Positions 48,927-58,043 are shown, numbered from the stretch's first letter. The stretch: 64,000 nucleotides of DNA from Terriglobia bacterium (GCA_021324615.1 JAJPIT010000016.1:28078-92077), one strand, 5' to 3'. The notes: generated by a model not told the origin, from the sequence alone. Made by a program: numbers and translations.

Positions 48927-51561
48927 GGGTTAAGAGCGCGACGGGAAATTTCTCAAACAGCGCGGCGATCTCCAGTTTGCCGCCATTCAGCAACTCTCCC
49001 GTAAACTGGTTGCGCCAGTGCCCGCCGGGAATTTCGAGCACCGTCGCGCCCCACTCGCCGACGCTTGCCAGCAGCCGCGGCGTGATAGTGATCACGTCCG
49101 TTCCCCGCTGGAACGCGATCACGTGCGACGCTTTGGGGCCGCTCGCCCAGAGCGGTTCATAGCTGGACTCCGCGCCGAAGCTCTCCGGCCGCGCGTTTCG
49201 CGCGCGAAGGGCCTGGCGGATCACCCACAGCTTAGGAAGACCCTCCTCCGCGCGCGCCAGAATGCGATCCGCGCACATCCGGTCCAGCTCGCCGAGCAGC
49301 TTCCGCCGCAGCGCGTAATCCACCGGGCGCCGGTTGTCGGGATCCACCAGGCTGAAGTCCCACAGCTCTGTTCCCTGATAAATATCGGGAATGCCGGGCG
49401 CCGTGAGCTTCAACAATGTCAGCGAAAGCGAACTGATCCGCGCCGGCCGCTGCAGCGGCGCCAGGAAGGCTTCCAGATCCGCGATAAATGCTTCGTCGCC
49501 CAATACGCCGCCAATGAATTTTTCGAGCGCCGCCTCGAAGGGCGCGTTCGGATTCACCCACGATGTCTGTTCCTTGGCCTCGCGGACGGCCTTCCGCATG
49601 TAGTTCCACAGGCGCTCTTCAGAGATCGGCCACGCGCCGGCCAGCGTCTGGTAGAGAAAATACTCCGTCTTTCGGTCCGGAGCCTCGCCGCTGCGGTGCT
49701 TCGCGTTCGCCGCCGACCAGCGGCGCACCGCTTCCGCCCAGCATCCCGGAAGCTCGCTCAGCAAGTTGATCCGGCTGCGAACATCCTCGCTGCGCTTGGT
49801 GTCGTGAGTCGAAGTGGCGAGCATGGTGTGGGGCTTGGTTTTCTGCGTCTCCGCGCAGGCGCGATGAAAATCGTCCACCGAAACGCCGAACCTTCCCGGA
49901 TCGCCGCCCACTTCGTTGAGCGACACCAGCCGCGGGAAGCAATAAAACGCCGTATCCTCCACGCCCTTGGCCATGGCCGCCGCGCACACCTGCTGGAAGC
50001 GCATGACGAACTCGCTTTCCCGCCGCCCGCCGACGCGCAGCAGCAGCACATCGCGGAAGAATTCAAACAGCCGGCCTTCCAGATCCGGGCGCGCCGCTTG
50101 GGCCGCCTCGATCGCTTCGGAAATGTAGCGGGCGTCGGATTCGGAAATGACGCCCGCGCCCGCGCGAACATACGTCCGGTAGACGGGGAATCCCGCGATA
50201 ATTTCGCGGATCGCTTCATGAATTTCGTGACGCGTGTAGTCGCGCTGCTCGCGATGGTCCTCGCAGATCTGCAAAAACAGCGCGGTGAGGCGGTTGACGT
50301 CGCTGCCCAGAATGTCGCGCAGCACCTGGTTGCGCTTCTCGCGCGCGATGGCCGCGAAGTCCACCGCCTCCCCGGTGAACTCGCGGTACAACTCGTTGAG
50401 CGGCGCCTCGCCATGCGGGTCCACGAACAGCCCGCCGGCCAGATTCAGAAAGTCGTAGCCGGTGGTGCCGTCGATGTCCCAGGATTCCGGCAGCCGCTCC
50501 CCGCGCCCCAGGATCTTTTCCGCGATAATCCAGGCCCGCGGCGCCGCGTCCCGCAGCCGGCGGAAATACTGCGCCGGATCGCGCAAGCCGTCGGGATGAT
50601 CCACACGGACGCCGTCGATTTCGCCGCGCTGGAGCCACTGAATCACCCGCCGGTGCGTGTCCTCGAACACGCGCTGATCCTCGGTGCGCACGCCGACCAG
50701 CGTATTGATGTCGAAAAACCGGCGGTAGACCAGCTCCCGCTCCGCCGTGCGCCAGCGCGACAGACGGTAGTTCTGGCGCGAAAGCAGGGCATCCAGCGCG
50801 TCGGCGTTATGATTGGTTTCCTCGATCACTTCATCGATGCGTGCCGCCACCTCGGGCTGTTCCCGCACCAGCCGGGTCAGCAGTTCCCGGATCACTTCCT
50901 TATCGCGATGATGCTCTTCAAGCGAGCGCCAATCCGAGTCCACCGGCCCCGGCAGGCGCGCAAGCGAATCCGCCAGGAAGGCGAGCTGCGCCGAGCCGCA
51001 GCGTTCCGCCGCCGCCAGCAGCAGCGCCGCCATCGACTCCGGGGCGACGGGAAAAACATGCTCCAAATAGCGGATGACGAAACTGCCCTGGCGGCGCTCC
51101 AGCTTCAGGTCTCCCGCGGCAAGCACCAGCCCGTAGTGATCGCCCAGCAGCGGCAGCAAAATCTTGTTCCGCAAGCGCTCCTCCGGCGCGTTCCATTCAA
51201 TGTCGAAATAGGGCGCGTAGCGGCTGGCGGCTCCGTTTTCCAGCGTGTCCCACCACCAGGCATTCTGCTCGCCGGCGATCGCCATGTGGTTCGGCACAAT
51301 GTCCAGGATCTGGCCGAGGCCGCACTCTCCCAGCGCGCGGCAGAAGTTCCGGCGCGCCGCCTCGCCGCCCAATTCGGCGTTCACCTGAAGATAATCGACC
51401 ACGTCGTAGCCGTGCGTGCTGCCCCGCGCGGCTTGCAGATACGGCGAGCAGTACACGTGCGAGATTCCCAGATCCCGCAAATATCCGGCAATCTCGCCCG
51501 CCGCGTCGAATCCGAAGCCGGAGTGAAGCTGCAAGCGATAAGTCGACGAAGGAACGCTCAT
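48916..51561 (-). CDS. treY: Malto-oligosyltrehalose synthase
   Basis: TreY converts the reducing end of an alpha-1,4-glucan chain into a trehalose unit by intramolecular transglycosylation. The 881-residue product starts SSTYRLQLHSGFGFDAA, then GISHVYCSPYLQAARGSTHGYDV, LDIVPNHMAI, GEIDGVRVDHPDGLRDP (nucleophile Asp) and AWIIAEKILGRGERLP (Glu). The C-terminal GIPDIYQGTELWDFSLVDPDN is diagnostic. It is the first gene of the operon and is divergent from the bactofilin gene. The 278-bp gap 51562-51839 has no promoter or hairpin I trust. Confidence 0.96.
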   Translation of the reverse strand: MSVPSSTYRLQLHSGFGFDAAGEIAGYLRDLGISHVYCSPYLQAARGSTHGYDVVDYLQVNAELGGEAARRNFCRALGECGLGQILDIVPNHMAIAGEQNAWWWDTLENGAASRYAPYFDIEWNAPEERLRNKILLPLLGDHYGLVLAAGDLKLERRQGSFVIRYLEHVFPVAPESMAALLLAAAERCGSAQLAFLADSLARLPGPVDSDWRSLEEHHRDKEVIRELLTRLVREQPEVAARIDEVIEETNHNADALDALLSRQNYRLSRWRTAERELVYRRFFDINTLVGVRTEDQRVFEDTHRRVIQWLQRGEIDGVRVDHPDGLRDPAQYFRRLRDAAPRAWIIAEKILGRGERLPESWDIDGTTGYDFLNLAGGLFVDPHGEAPLNELYREFTGEAVDFAAIAREKRNQVLRDILGSDVNRLTALFLQICEDHREQRDYTRHEIHEAIREIIAGFPVYRTYVRAGAGVISESDARYISEAIEAAQAARPDLEGRLFEFFRDVLLLRVGGRRESEFVMRFQQVCAAAMAKGVEDTAFYCFPRLVSLNEVGGDPGRFGVSVDDFHRACAETQKTKPHTMLATSTHDTKRSEDVRSRINLLSELPGCWAEAVRRWSAANAKHRSGEAPDRKTEYFLYQTLAGAWPISEERLWNYMRKAVREAKEQTSWVNPNAPFEAALEKFIGGVLGDEAFIADLEAFLAPLQRPARISSLSLTLLKLTAPGIPDIYQGTELWDFSLVDPDNRRPVDYALRRKLLGELDRMCADRILARAEEGLPKLWVIRQALRARNARPESFGAESSYEPLWASGPKASHVIAFQRGTDVITITPRLLASVGEWGATVLEIPGGHWRNQFTGELLNGGKLEIAALFEKFPVALLTHES

Positions 51562-51839
51562 GGCGGCCGCCGATCAATAGATCCCGGGATGAACCGCCGC
51601 GTTTCCCCGCACGGCACGCCGATTGCAAACACGCCGCCGCTTTCCCTCGGTGACCCGCTCGCTCGCCGCGGTCCGGGAAATCTTCGCCGAGGGCGCTCAG
51701 GCTCACCCTCCGGAAACTTCCGCCCGGATTCGGTAGAGTGGTCCAGTAGAAAGTTCGCGCGCCCGGCGCCGCCTGGTTTTAAGTTTCGAGAAATGAGCAA
51801 CCGCAGCGGTGGAACGCGGCGTGCTTAACGTTTCGCATC

Positions 51840-52262
51840 ATGTGGAATAAAGATCAAGCCTCCAATGCTCCATCCGCGCCCGCTCCCGCCGCGAGTCCGG
51901 CGCGCGCCGCCTCGCCTGGACCGGCCGCGTCGTCCGGCGGAGCGCGAATCGGCTCGACCATGAAAATTAAAGGCGACGTCATCAGCAAGGAAGATATGAC
52001 CGTGGACGGCGAAGTCGAGGGAAAGCTGGAAGCTCGCGACCGGTTGACCATCGGCCCCACCGGCAAGGTGGACGCGGCCATCAAGGCCAGCGAAGTGGTC
52101 GTCGGCGGCACGGTGAAGGGCAACGTCGATGCCAGCCAGCGTATCGTGCTGCGCAAGGGCGCCAACCTGGTCGGCGACGTGAAGACCGCGGGCATCGTGA
52201 TCGAGGACGGCGCGTATTTCCGCGGCGGCATCGACATCGCCCGGCCGGAAAACAGCCGCTAA
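51840..52262 (+). CDS. Bactofilin (polymer-forming cytoskeletal protein)
   Basis: A 140-residue protein. The N-terminal 35 residues are disordered and Ala/Pro/Ser-rich. The rest is a bactofilin beta-helix built from short repeats (STMKIKGDVISKEDMTVDGEVEGKLEARDRL pattern, VVVGGTVKGNVDASQRIVLRKGANLVGDVKTAGIVIEDGAYF). Bactofilins polymerise spontaneously without nucleotide and organise cell-shape or envelope machinery. It is monocistronic, divergent from treY and upstream of the pyrophosphatase with a 342-bp gap. Confidence 0.95.
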   Translation: MWNKDQASNAPSAPAPAASPARAASPGPAASSGGARIGSTMKIKGDVISKEDMTVDGEVEGKLEARDRLTIGPTGKVDAAIKASEVVVGGTVKGNVDASQRIVLRKGANLVGDVKTAGIVIEDGAYFRGGIDIARPENSR

Positions 52263-52604
52263 ATTCCGGCTCTCGCCTGGGGGATCCGCCCGCCGGGTGC
52301 GCCCCGCGATTGTGGAGCCTCGCCCATCCACTGGCGCCCGCCGGCGCGGATAGAGCTGCCTGGCTCGCCGGCGTGCGGGTAGGTGCGGGCGGCGGGCAAC
52401 CGCGGGGTAAGATAGGTTAAGCTGCGGAATTTGCCCTCTGGAAACGCGGAAATCGCGCGTTGCCAATCAGTTTGCGCTGCGCTATCGTAGCCTTTTAGGC
52501 TCCCGCCTGCGGGAACGGGCGGGATTCTTCATCGGCACGCATCGTTTTCTGAACAAACCGGCGCGTGCGGAGTCTAAGGTATCAAACTGGAGGGATTTTC
52601 GAGG
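52263..52604 (+). other. 342-bp non-coding gap upstream of the pyrophosphatase gene, GC-rich and structured
   Basis: No protein frame here looks real. The first 180 bp are very GC-rich with several complementary blocks (GCCCGCCG with CGGCGGGC; CCCCGCG with CGCGGGG). Their order is not nested, so a simple long hairpin does not result. From about 52460 there is a plausible promoter, then a short hairpin AGCCT-TTT-AGGCT, then a 7-bp stem at 52501-52524 (TCCCGCC/GGCGGGA). GGAGGG and GAGG lie just before the hppA ATG. A structured RNA is possible but unproven. Confidence 0.4.
52460..52488 (+). promoter_or_regulatory. Probable sigma-70-type promoter for hppA
   Basis: TTGCCA at 52460-52465, a 17-bp spacer, TATCGT at 52483-52488. 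Transcription would start near 52495 and place the 52501-52524 hairpin at the extreme 5' end of a leader of about 110 nt. Such 5' hairpins often stabilise messages. Confidence 0.45.
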
Positions 52605-55043
52605 ATGCTCACGAACGCGTTATCCGCCGCTTGCCGGCGCGCGCTCCCCATCTTGATTTTGATTTTTCTGGCGGCGGTCCTGTCCACGCCGCTGCTCGCT
52701 CAGCAGGGCGGAGAAGCCGAGCTGAGGCTGCCGCCGCTCGACCAGCCGTTCGTCGGCGGAATGACCGGCAGCGCCGTGCTCTACATCGGCCTGGGCGTGA
52801 GCCTGCTGGGATTCGTCTTCGCGCTGCTGATGTACACCAACGTTCGCAACCTGCCGGTGCACGAGTCGATGCTCGAAATCTCCGAGCTGATTTACGAAAC
52901 CTGCAAAACCTATCTGATCACGCAAGGGAAGTTTTTGGCGATTCTGGAAATTTTCATCGGCGTCGTCATCGTCCTGTACTTCGGCGTGCTCAGCGGGATG
53001 GAAGCCGGCCGCGTGCTGATCATCCTGGCGTTCAGCGTCATCGGGATCTGCGGCAGCTACGGCGTCGCCTGGTTTGGCATCCGCGTCAACACCTTCGCCA
53101 ATTCGCGAACCGCCTTCGCCAGCCTTCGCGGCAAACCCTTCCCCTGCTACGCCATTCCGCTGAAGGCCGGGATGAGCATCGGCATGCTGCTCATCAGCGT
53201 GGAGCTGTTCCTGATGCTCTGCATCCTGCTGTTCGTTCCCGGCGATTACGCCGGACCCTGCTTCATCGGATTCGCCATCGGTGAATCGCTGGGCGCGGCG
53301 GCGCTGCGCGTGGCCGGCGGCATCTTCACCAAAATCGCCGATATCGGCGCGGATTTGATGAAGATCGTTTTCAAAATTAAAGAAGATGACGCGCGCAACC
53401 CGGGCGTGATCGCCGATTGCACCGGCGACAACGCCGGCGCCTCGGTGGGGCCCTCCGCCGACGGATTCGAGACCTACGGCGTCACCGGCGTCGCGCTGAT
53501 CACCTTCATTCTGCTGGCGGTGACCAACGATATCGTCAAAGTGGATCTGCTCGTCTGGATCTTCGCCATGCGCGTGGTCATGCTGATCGCCAGCGGCCTT
53601 TCCTACTTCATCAACGACGCCTTCGCCCGCTCCAAGTACGCCAACGCCGACAAAATGAACTACGAGCATCCGCTGACCACGCTGGTATGGCTCACCTCGT
53701 TTGTTTCCATCGGCCTGACCTATCTGCTGTCGTATCTGACCATCTCCGATGTCGGCAACGATCCGAGCCTGTGGTGGAAACTTTCCACCATCATTACTTG
53801 CGGGACGCTGGCCGGCGCGGTGATTCCGGAGCTGGTCAAGGTCTTCACCTCCATGGATTCGCGCCACGTCCGCGAAGTGGTGACCAGCTCGCGCGAAGGC
53901 GGCGCGTCGCTGAACATTCTCTCCGGCTTCGTCGCCGGCAACTTCAGCGCCTACTGGCTGGGCCTGGTGATGATGGGGCTGATGACCTTCGGCTACGCGG
54001 TCAGCACTTACGGGCTGGAGAACATCATGAAAGCCCCGGCGGTGTTCGCCTTCGGCCTGGTCGCCTTCGGATTCCTGGGCATGGGCCCGGTGACCATCGC
54101 GGTGGACTCCTACGGCCCGGTGACCGACAACGCGCAGTCGGTTTATGAGCTGAGCGTGATTGAAAGCCTCCCCGGAATCCCCAAGCAGATCAAGGAAAAG
54201 TACGGTTTCGACGTCGATTTCGACAAGGCCAAGCATCATCTGGAGGAAAACGACGGCGCGGGCAATACCTTCAAGGCCACGGCCAAACCGGTGCTGATCG
54301 GAACTGCGGTGGTCGGCGCGACCACCATGATCTTCTCCATCATCATGAGCCTGACCCATCAGCTCACCCAAAATCTGGACCGCCTGTCGCTGCTCTATCC
54401 GCCGTTCCTGCTGGGACTGATCACCGGCGGCGCGGTGATCTATTGGTTCACCGGCGCCTCCACCCAGGCCGTGACTACCGGCGCCTACCGCGCTGTCGAG
54501 TTCATCAAGGCCAATATCAAACTGGAGGGATCGGCGAAAGCCTCGGTCACCGATTCCAAGAAGGTGGTGGAAATCTGCACACAATACGCGCAAAAAGGCA
54601 TGTTTAACATCTTTTTGACGGTGTTTTTCGCCACTTTGGCGTTCGCCTTCTTTGAGCCGTATTTCTTTATCGGCTACCTGATCTCCATTGCCCTGTTCGG
54701 TCTGTTCCAGGCGATCTTCATGGCCAACGCCGGCGGCGCCTGGGATAACGCCAAGAAGATCGTGGAAGTGGAGCTGAAGGCCAAGGGCACGCCGCTGCAC
54801 GACGCCACCGTGGTGGGCGATACGGTGGGCGATCCGTTCACGGATACCTCGAGCGTGGCGCTGAACCCGATCATCAAATTCACCACGCTGTTCGGCTTGC
54901 TCGCCGTCGAGCTGGCGGTCTCCTTGTCGGAAAAGCAGGGCTCGTCGCTCAGCACCGGACTGGCCGTGGCCTTCCTGCTGGTGTCGCTGTATTTCGTCTG
55001 GAAGTCTTTCTACGGGATGCGCATCGAGGGCAAGAAACTGTAA
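52605..55043 (+). CDS. hppA: Membrane-bound ion-translocating pyrophosphatase (two active-site substitutions)
   Basis: An 812-residue protein with about 16 helices that couples pyrophosphate hydrolysis to H+ or Na+ transport. Retained motifs are GGIFTKIADIGAD, EDDARNPGVIAD, GPVTDNA and GGAWDNAKK. The GNTFKA segment carries the Lys linked to K+-independent enzymes. Two catalytic-site positions differ. GDNAGAS has Ala279 where the plant enzyme has Asp287, which helps activate water. GDTVGDPFTD has Thr746 at the pyrophosphate-binding Lys730. The GDNAG/SVGP/ADGFETYG style marks a divergent subfamily. The reading frame is intact and membrane segments look normal. Activity may be reduced or altered; otherwise it would be a transport or binding protein. 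Confidence 0.9.
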   Translation: MLTNALSAACRRALPILILIFLAAVLSTPLLAQQGGEAELRLPPLDQPFVGGMTGSAVLYIGLGVSLLGFVFALLMYTNVRNLPVHESMLEISELIYETCKTYLITQGKFLAILEIFIGVVIVLYFGVLSGMEAGRVLIILAFSVIGICGSYGVAWFGIRVNTFANSRTAFASLRGKPFPCYAIPLKAGMSIGMLLISVELFLMLCILLFVPGDYAGPCFIGFAIGESLGAAALRVAGGIFTKIADIGADLMKIVFKIKEDDARNPGVIADCTGDNAGASVGPSADGFETYGVTGVALITFILLAVTNDIVKVDLLVWIFAMRVVMLIASGLSYFINDAFARSKYANADKMNYEHPLTTLVWLTSFVSIGLTYLLSYLTISDVGNDPSLWWKLSTIITCGTLAGAVIPELVKVFTSMDSRHVREVVTSSREGGASLNILSGFVAGNFSAYWLGLVMMGLMTFGYAVSTYGLENIMKAPAVFAFGLVAFGFLGMGPVTIAVDSYGPVTDNAQSVYELSVIESLPGIPKQIKEKYGFDVDFDKAKHHLEENDGAGNTFKATAKPVLIGTAVVGATTMIFSIIMSLTHQLTQNLDRLSLLYPPFLLGLITGGAVIYWFTGASTQAVTTGAYRAVEFIKANIKLEGSAKASVTDSKKVVEICTQYAQKGMFNIFLTVFFATLAFAFFEPYFFIGYLISIALFGLFQAIFMANAGGAWDNAKKIVEVELKAKGTPLHDATVVGDTVGDPFTDTSSVALNPIIKFTTLFGLLAVELAVSLSEKQGSSLSTGLAVAFLLVSLYFVWKSFYGMRIEGKKL

Positions 55044-55051
55044 CGGCCGGC

Positions 55052-56395
55052 CTACGCCGTCAAGTGGACGGCGGCCGGAGGCGATTCCTCGCCGCGGCAG
55101 GCTACCGTCACCAGATACTCGCGCGGCTCCAGTTGCGGCGGGAGCAGGGCATTGATCTGGCGCAGCCCGCGGCCGTCGGGCGCGGAAAGATAAGTCGCCG
55201 GCAGATCCGCGCCATCGAGACGGATTGACACATCGGCTCTGTCTACCTCCGGCGCCAGGCCCGCGGCCCACACCGACATGCAGCTATCGGGGCCCGTTCT
55301 GACGCGGTTGGGCTCGTAGGTTTTGCCGTCGGTCGCGCCGGCGATGGCCAGATGCGGGGAGATTTTGGGCTGCGCGCGGCGCTCGGCCAGGGAAAGATCC
55401 ACCGGGATGCGCGCCGGATTGCTCCAGGCGCCATCGTCCACCGCGACGCGGACCTCGTACCAGTTGTGAAACAGGCCGGGCGGGAGTTTGCAGTTGGCCT
55501 GCCAGCCTTCGCCCGCGTAATTGCGCACGCCGACCGGCCGGCAGGCGTAGGGGCCCACTTCAACGAACACGTTATCGCAGTGCAAATCGGTGCGCGGGCT
55601 GGTGAACCAGGCGGTGAAGTAATGATCGCGGTCGCTGCGGAAATGGTGATCCCTGGTCCAGGTGTTTTCCACGCAGACCAGCGACGGCGCCGGGCCGGAC
55701 CGTTCCCGCTGCGGCCACTGGCGGTAGCCCACCGCCTGCGCGCGGCAGTCCGACGAACCGAGCAGGCGCACATTGACGAAGCCGGCGGTGCGCAGAAACG
55801 CCATCAGGCAGGCGGTATTGGGTCCGCACCAGTTATCGAACTGCCCGGCAAGCTCGGTGGTCTCGTAAAACTCCAGCAGCGGAATGGCGCCGGGCTGCGG
55901 CGGATCGTCGATGACCAGAGTTTCGATGCAGGCCATGCCGGTTGCCAGCGCGCAGACCCGTTCGAGTGCGAGCAGCGGATGTTTCAGATGATATAAAACG
56001 CCGAAAAACAGGACGATATCGAAGTAGCCGAGGTCGCGCGGCGACAGATGGCAGACATCCTCGACGACGTACTCCACTTTGGAATTGAGCAGTCTTCTGG
56101 CCTCGAAAAATGTCTGCTGCCGCGCGGAGTCCACCGCCACCACTTCGGCGCCGCGCCGCTCCATTTCGAAACTGAACCAGCCGTCCCAGGCGCCGATGTC
56201 GAGCACCCGTTTGCCGCGCAGGTCCTGCGGAATCGGGTACTGCGCGATGCGGGCGCGAAGCTGCTCGAGGGACTGGATGCCGGCGATGACGCCGCCGCCG
56301 GGCAGGTCGATGCTGTGATACCAGCCCAGCTCGCCGAGCCGGCCGATCAAACGGCTGACGCCGTCGGTGGTTTCCTGATTGCGCGCGCGCTGCAT
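55052..56395 (-). CDS. SAM-dependent methyltransferase (CmoB-like) fused to C-terminal Ig-like domains
   Basis: 447 residues. Residues 1 to about 235 are a class I methyltransferase of the DUF1698/CmoB type: GKRVLDIGAWDGWFSFEMER (SAM motif I), AEVVAVDSARQQ, and FDIVLFFGVLYHLKHPLLAL. Residues from about 240 form beta-rich segments. The last 95 or so residues read like an IPT/TIGR03437 Ig-like domain (VWAAGLAPEVDRADVSIRLDG, LRQINALLPPQLEPREYLVTV). Such domains usually occur on secreted Solibacter proteins, yet there is no signal peptide here. The substrate is unknown; the tRNA-modifying role of CmoB should not be assumed. It is the last gene of the yhdH-larC-metG run. Confidence 0.85.
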   Translation of the reverse strand: MQRARNQETTDGVSRLIGRLGELGWYHSIDLPGGGVIAGIQSLEQLRARIAQYPIPQDLRGKRVLDIGAWDGWFSFEMERRGAEVVAVDSARQQTFFEARRLLNSKVEYVVEDVCHLSPRDLGYFDIVLFFGVLYHLKHPLLALERVCALATGMACIETLVIDDPPQPGAIPLLEFYETTELAGQFDNWCGPNTACLMAFLRTAGFVNVRLLGSSDCRAQAVGYRQWPQRERSGPAPSLVCVENTWTRDHHFRSDRDHYFTAWFTSPRTDLHCDNVFVEVGPYACRPVGVRNYAGEGWQANCKLPPGLFHNWYEVRVAVDDGAWSNPARIPVDLSLAERRAQPKISPHLAIAGATDGKTYEPNRVRTGPDSCMSVWAAGLAPEVDRADVSIRLDGADLPATYLSAPDGRGLRQINALLPPQLEPREYLVTVACRGEESPPAAVHLTA

Positions 56396-56422
56396 CTCTA
56401 GGAAATTATAGCGGCCGCTTTC

Positions 56423-57241
56423 TCAAGGGCTGGACACCAGCTTGGACTCGGCCTGGAATTTGCGGTAGTTGGTCCAGACGACTTCCTGCTCCTGGCGGAG
56501 CTTTTTGACCAATCCCAGCCGCCCGGATCCGGCGGTGCGCATGGTTTTCGGCAGCCAGATTTCGTCGTTCACCCGGGCCTGCTCGAAGACCAGCGACGCT
56601 CCTGGATCGAGCCGCGCCAGAAACCATCCCCAGGAGATCACGCCGGTGGTCCGGGCTTCGATGCGGACCCATTGGAACTCTTCCTGATCGATCCAGATGC
56701 GTCCTTCGATCTGGCGAAACGCTTTGGCGTCGGAATGTTTCGGGCGGAAGGCGGGATCCGGCTCCGCCGAGATGACCCAGGTGCTGCGGCCATCGATATT
56801 TTCCTGCCCCTCGAGGCGGAAGCGGAACGCCTCAGGCAGTTCTTTCAGGAATTCGCGCTCCTTGAGGCGTTCTTTTTCTTCCCGGGCCAGGCGGGCGGCG
56901 CGCTGGTCCGGCGATTCGCGCTCCCACTGCTGCACCGCGCGGTCGATCCGGTCCTGTTCCCTTTGCTGCTCGGCGGCGCTGAGCGGCTTGCCGTTGCGGG
57001 CGGTGATTTTGCGGTAGGGTCTTCCGAACAGGATCACGGTCTCCCATTGCTCGGTTTCGGTGCTCCTCACCGCGCCCGCGGAATCGAGGCGCCGCGTGGT
57101 TTCGCGCGCGGTCCAGGTGTAATTTCGCATGCGCGCCCAGTTGGCCTGATCCAGATCGACCGAGCGTGCGACGATTTCCCGCGCATCCGGCGCGCCGGCG
57201 AAAACCGGATTCGCCAAAATCAGGGCGAGCACCAACCGCAC
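56423..57241 (-). CDS. Exported protein of unknown function
   Basis: A 272-residue protein with a signal peptide (VRLVLALILANPVFAGAP, GTG start). The body has NYTWTARETTRRLDSAGAV, a charged helical middle with ERESPDQRAARLAREEKERLKE, and a beta-rich C-terminal half (WVISAEPDPAFRP, GRIWIDQEEFQWVRIEARTTG, IWLPKTMRTAGSGRLGL). The C-terminal half is reminiscent of LolA/outer-membrane lipoprotein-sorting folds seen in many acidobacterial exported proteins, but I would not assign that function. It follows tatD by 7 bp in the same operon. Confidence 0.7.
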   Translation of the reverse strand: MRLVLALILANPVFAGAPDAREIVARSVDLDQANWARMRNYTWTARETTRRLDSAGAVRSTETEQWETVILFGRPYRKITARNGKPLSAAEQQREQDRIDRAVQQWERESPDQRAARLAREEKERLKEREFLKELPEAFRFRLEGQENIDGRSTWVISAEPDPAFRPKHSDAKAFRQIEGRIWIDQEEFQWVRIEARTTGVISWGWFLARLDPGASLVFEQARVNDEIWLPKTMRTAGSGRLGLVKKLRQEQEVVWTNYRKFQAESKLVSSP

Positions 57242-57248
57242 GATTCCA

Positions 57249-58028
57249 TTATGCGCGGCGGGGCGGCGGAAAAAAGAGACGCTCGAAGTTGGCGGTGGTG
57301 GTTGCGGCGATTTCTTCGTAACTTACGCCGCGCAGCCCGGCGAGTTTGCGGGCGGTTTCGACGATAAAAGCCGGTTCATTGCGCTTGCCGCGCCTGGGAA
57401 CCGGGGCCAGATAGGGCGCGTCGGTTTCCATCAAGATTCGATCGGAGGGAGCGATGCGCGCCGCTTCCTGAACATCGGCCGCCTTCGGAAACGTGACGAT
57501 CCCGCCGAAGCTCAAATAGAAGCCCAGCGCCAGCGCCTGTTCCGCCTCGGCGGGTCCGCCGGAGAAACAGTGCAGGATGCCGGAGCCGCGCCAGTTTTCC
57601 CGCAGGGCCTCCAGGGTGGCCTGCCACGCCTGGCGGGTGTGGATGACCACCGGCTTTCCCGTCTCGGCGGCGATACGCATCTGCTCGAGGAACACCGTTT
57701 TCTGCGTCTGGGGCGGGGAAAAATCGTAGTGGTAATCGAGGCCGGTCTCGCCGATGGCGATCACCTTGGGGTGCTGCGCCAGATCGCGCAGGCGGGCGAA
57801 GGTTTCCGGCGTCGCCTTGGCGGCGTCGTGCGGATGAACGCCGACGGTGGCGTAAATACATTCGTGCCGCTCGGCCAGTCGGATGCCGGCTTCAAGATCG
57901 GGCGGACCCTCGCCGGTGCCGATGGCGACCATGCGCGCGACGCCGGCGGCGAGGGCGCGTTCAATAACGGCGTCGCGATCCGCGTCGAACCGGCTGTCGT
58001 CAAGATGGCAGTGAGAATCGACGAGCAT
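57249..58028 (-). CDS. tatD: TatD family metal-dependent hydrolase (DNase)
   Basis: A 259-residue TIM-barrel hydrolase. Metal ligands are DSHCHLDD at the N-terminus, GETGLDYHYDFSP (Glu), VIHTRQAW (His), LHCFSGG (His) and LMETDAPYLAPVP (Asp). TatD proteins are 3'-5' exonucleases in DNA repair or quality control. It starts 15 bp after metG, an arrangement common in bacteria, where tatD and metG share an operon. Confidence 0.95.
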   Translation of the reverse strand: MLVDSHCHLDDSRFDADRDAVIERALAAGVARMVAIGTGEGPPDLEAGIRLAERHECIYATVGVHPHDAAKATPETFARLRDLAQHPKVIAIGETGLDYHYDFSPPQTQKTVFLEQMRIAAETGKPVVIHTRQAWQATLEALRENWRGSGILHCFSGGPAEAEQALALGFYLSFGGIVTFPKAADVQEAARIAPSDRILMETDAPYLAPVPRRGKRNEPAFIVETARKLAGLRGVSYEEIAATTTANFERLFFPPPRRA

Positions 58029-58043
58029 GGCCGCACCGCCGGA

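Noticed and set aside
51558..51800. 80-codon minus-strand ORF ending in an ATGA overlap with treY
   Set aside because: It would start at TTG without a ribosome binding site, and its Pro/Arg/Gly-rich product looks like translated GC-rich spacer; the overlap alone is not enough.
52620..55271. 883-codon open frame antisense to hppA
   Set aside because: It mirrors hppA, is rich in His/Arg/Gln/Gly without any domain pattern, and arises because high-GC third positions remove stops from the opposite strand.
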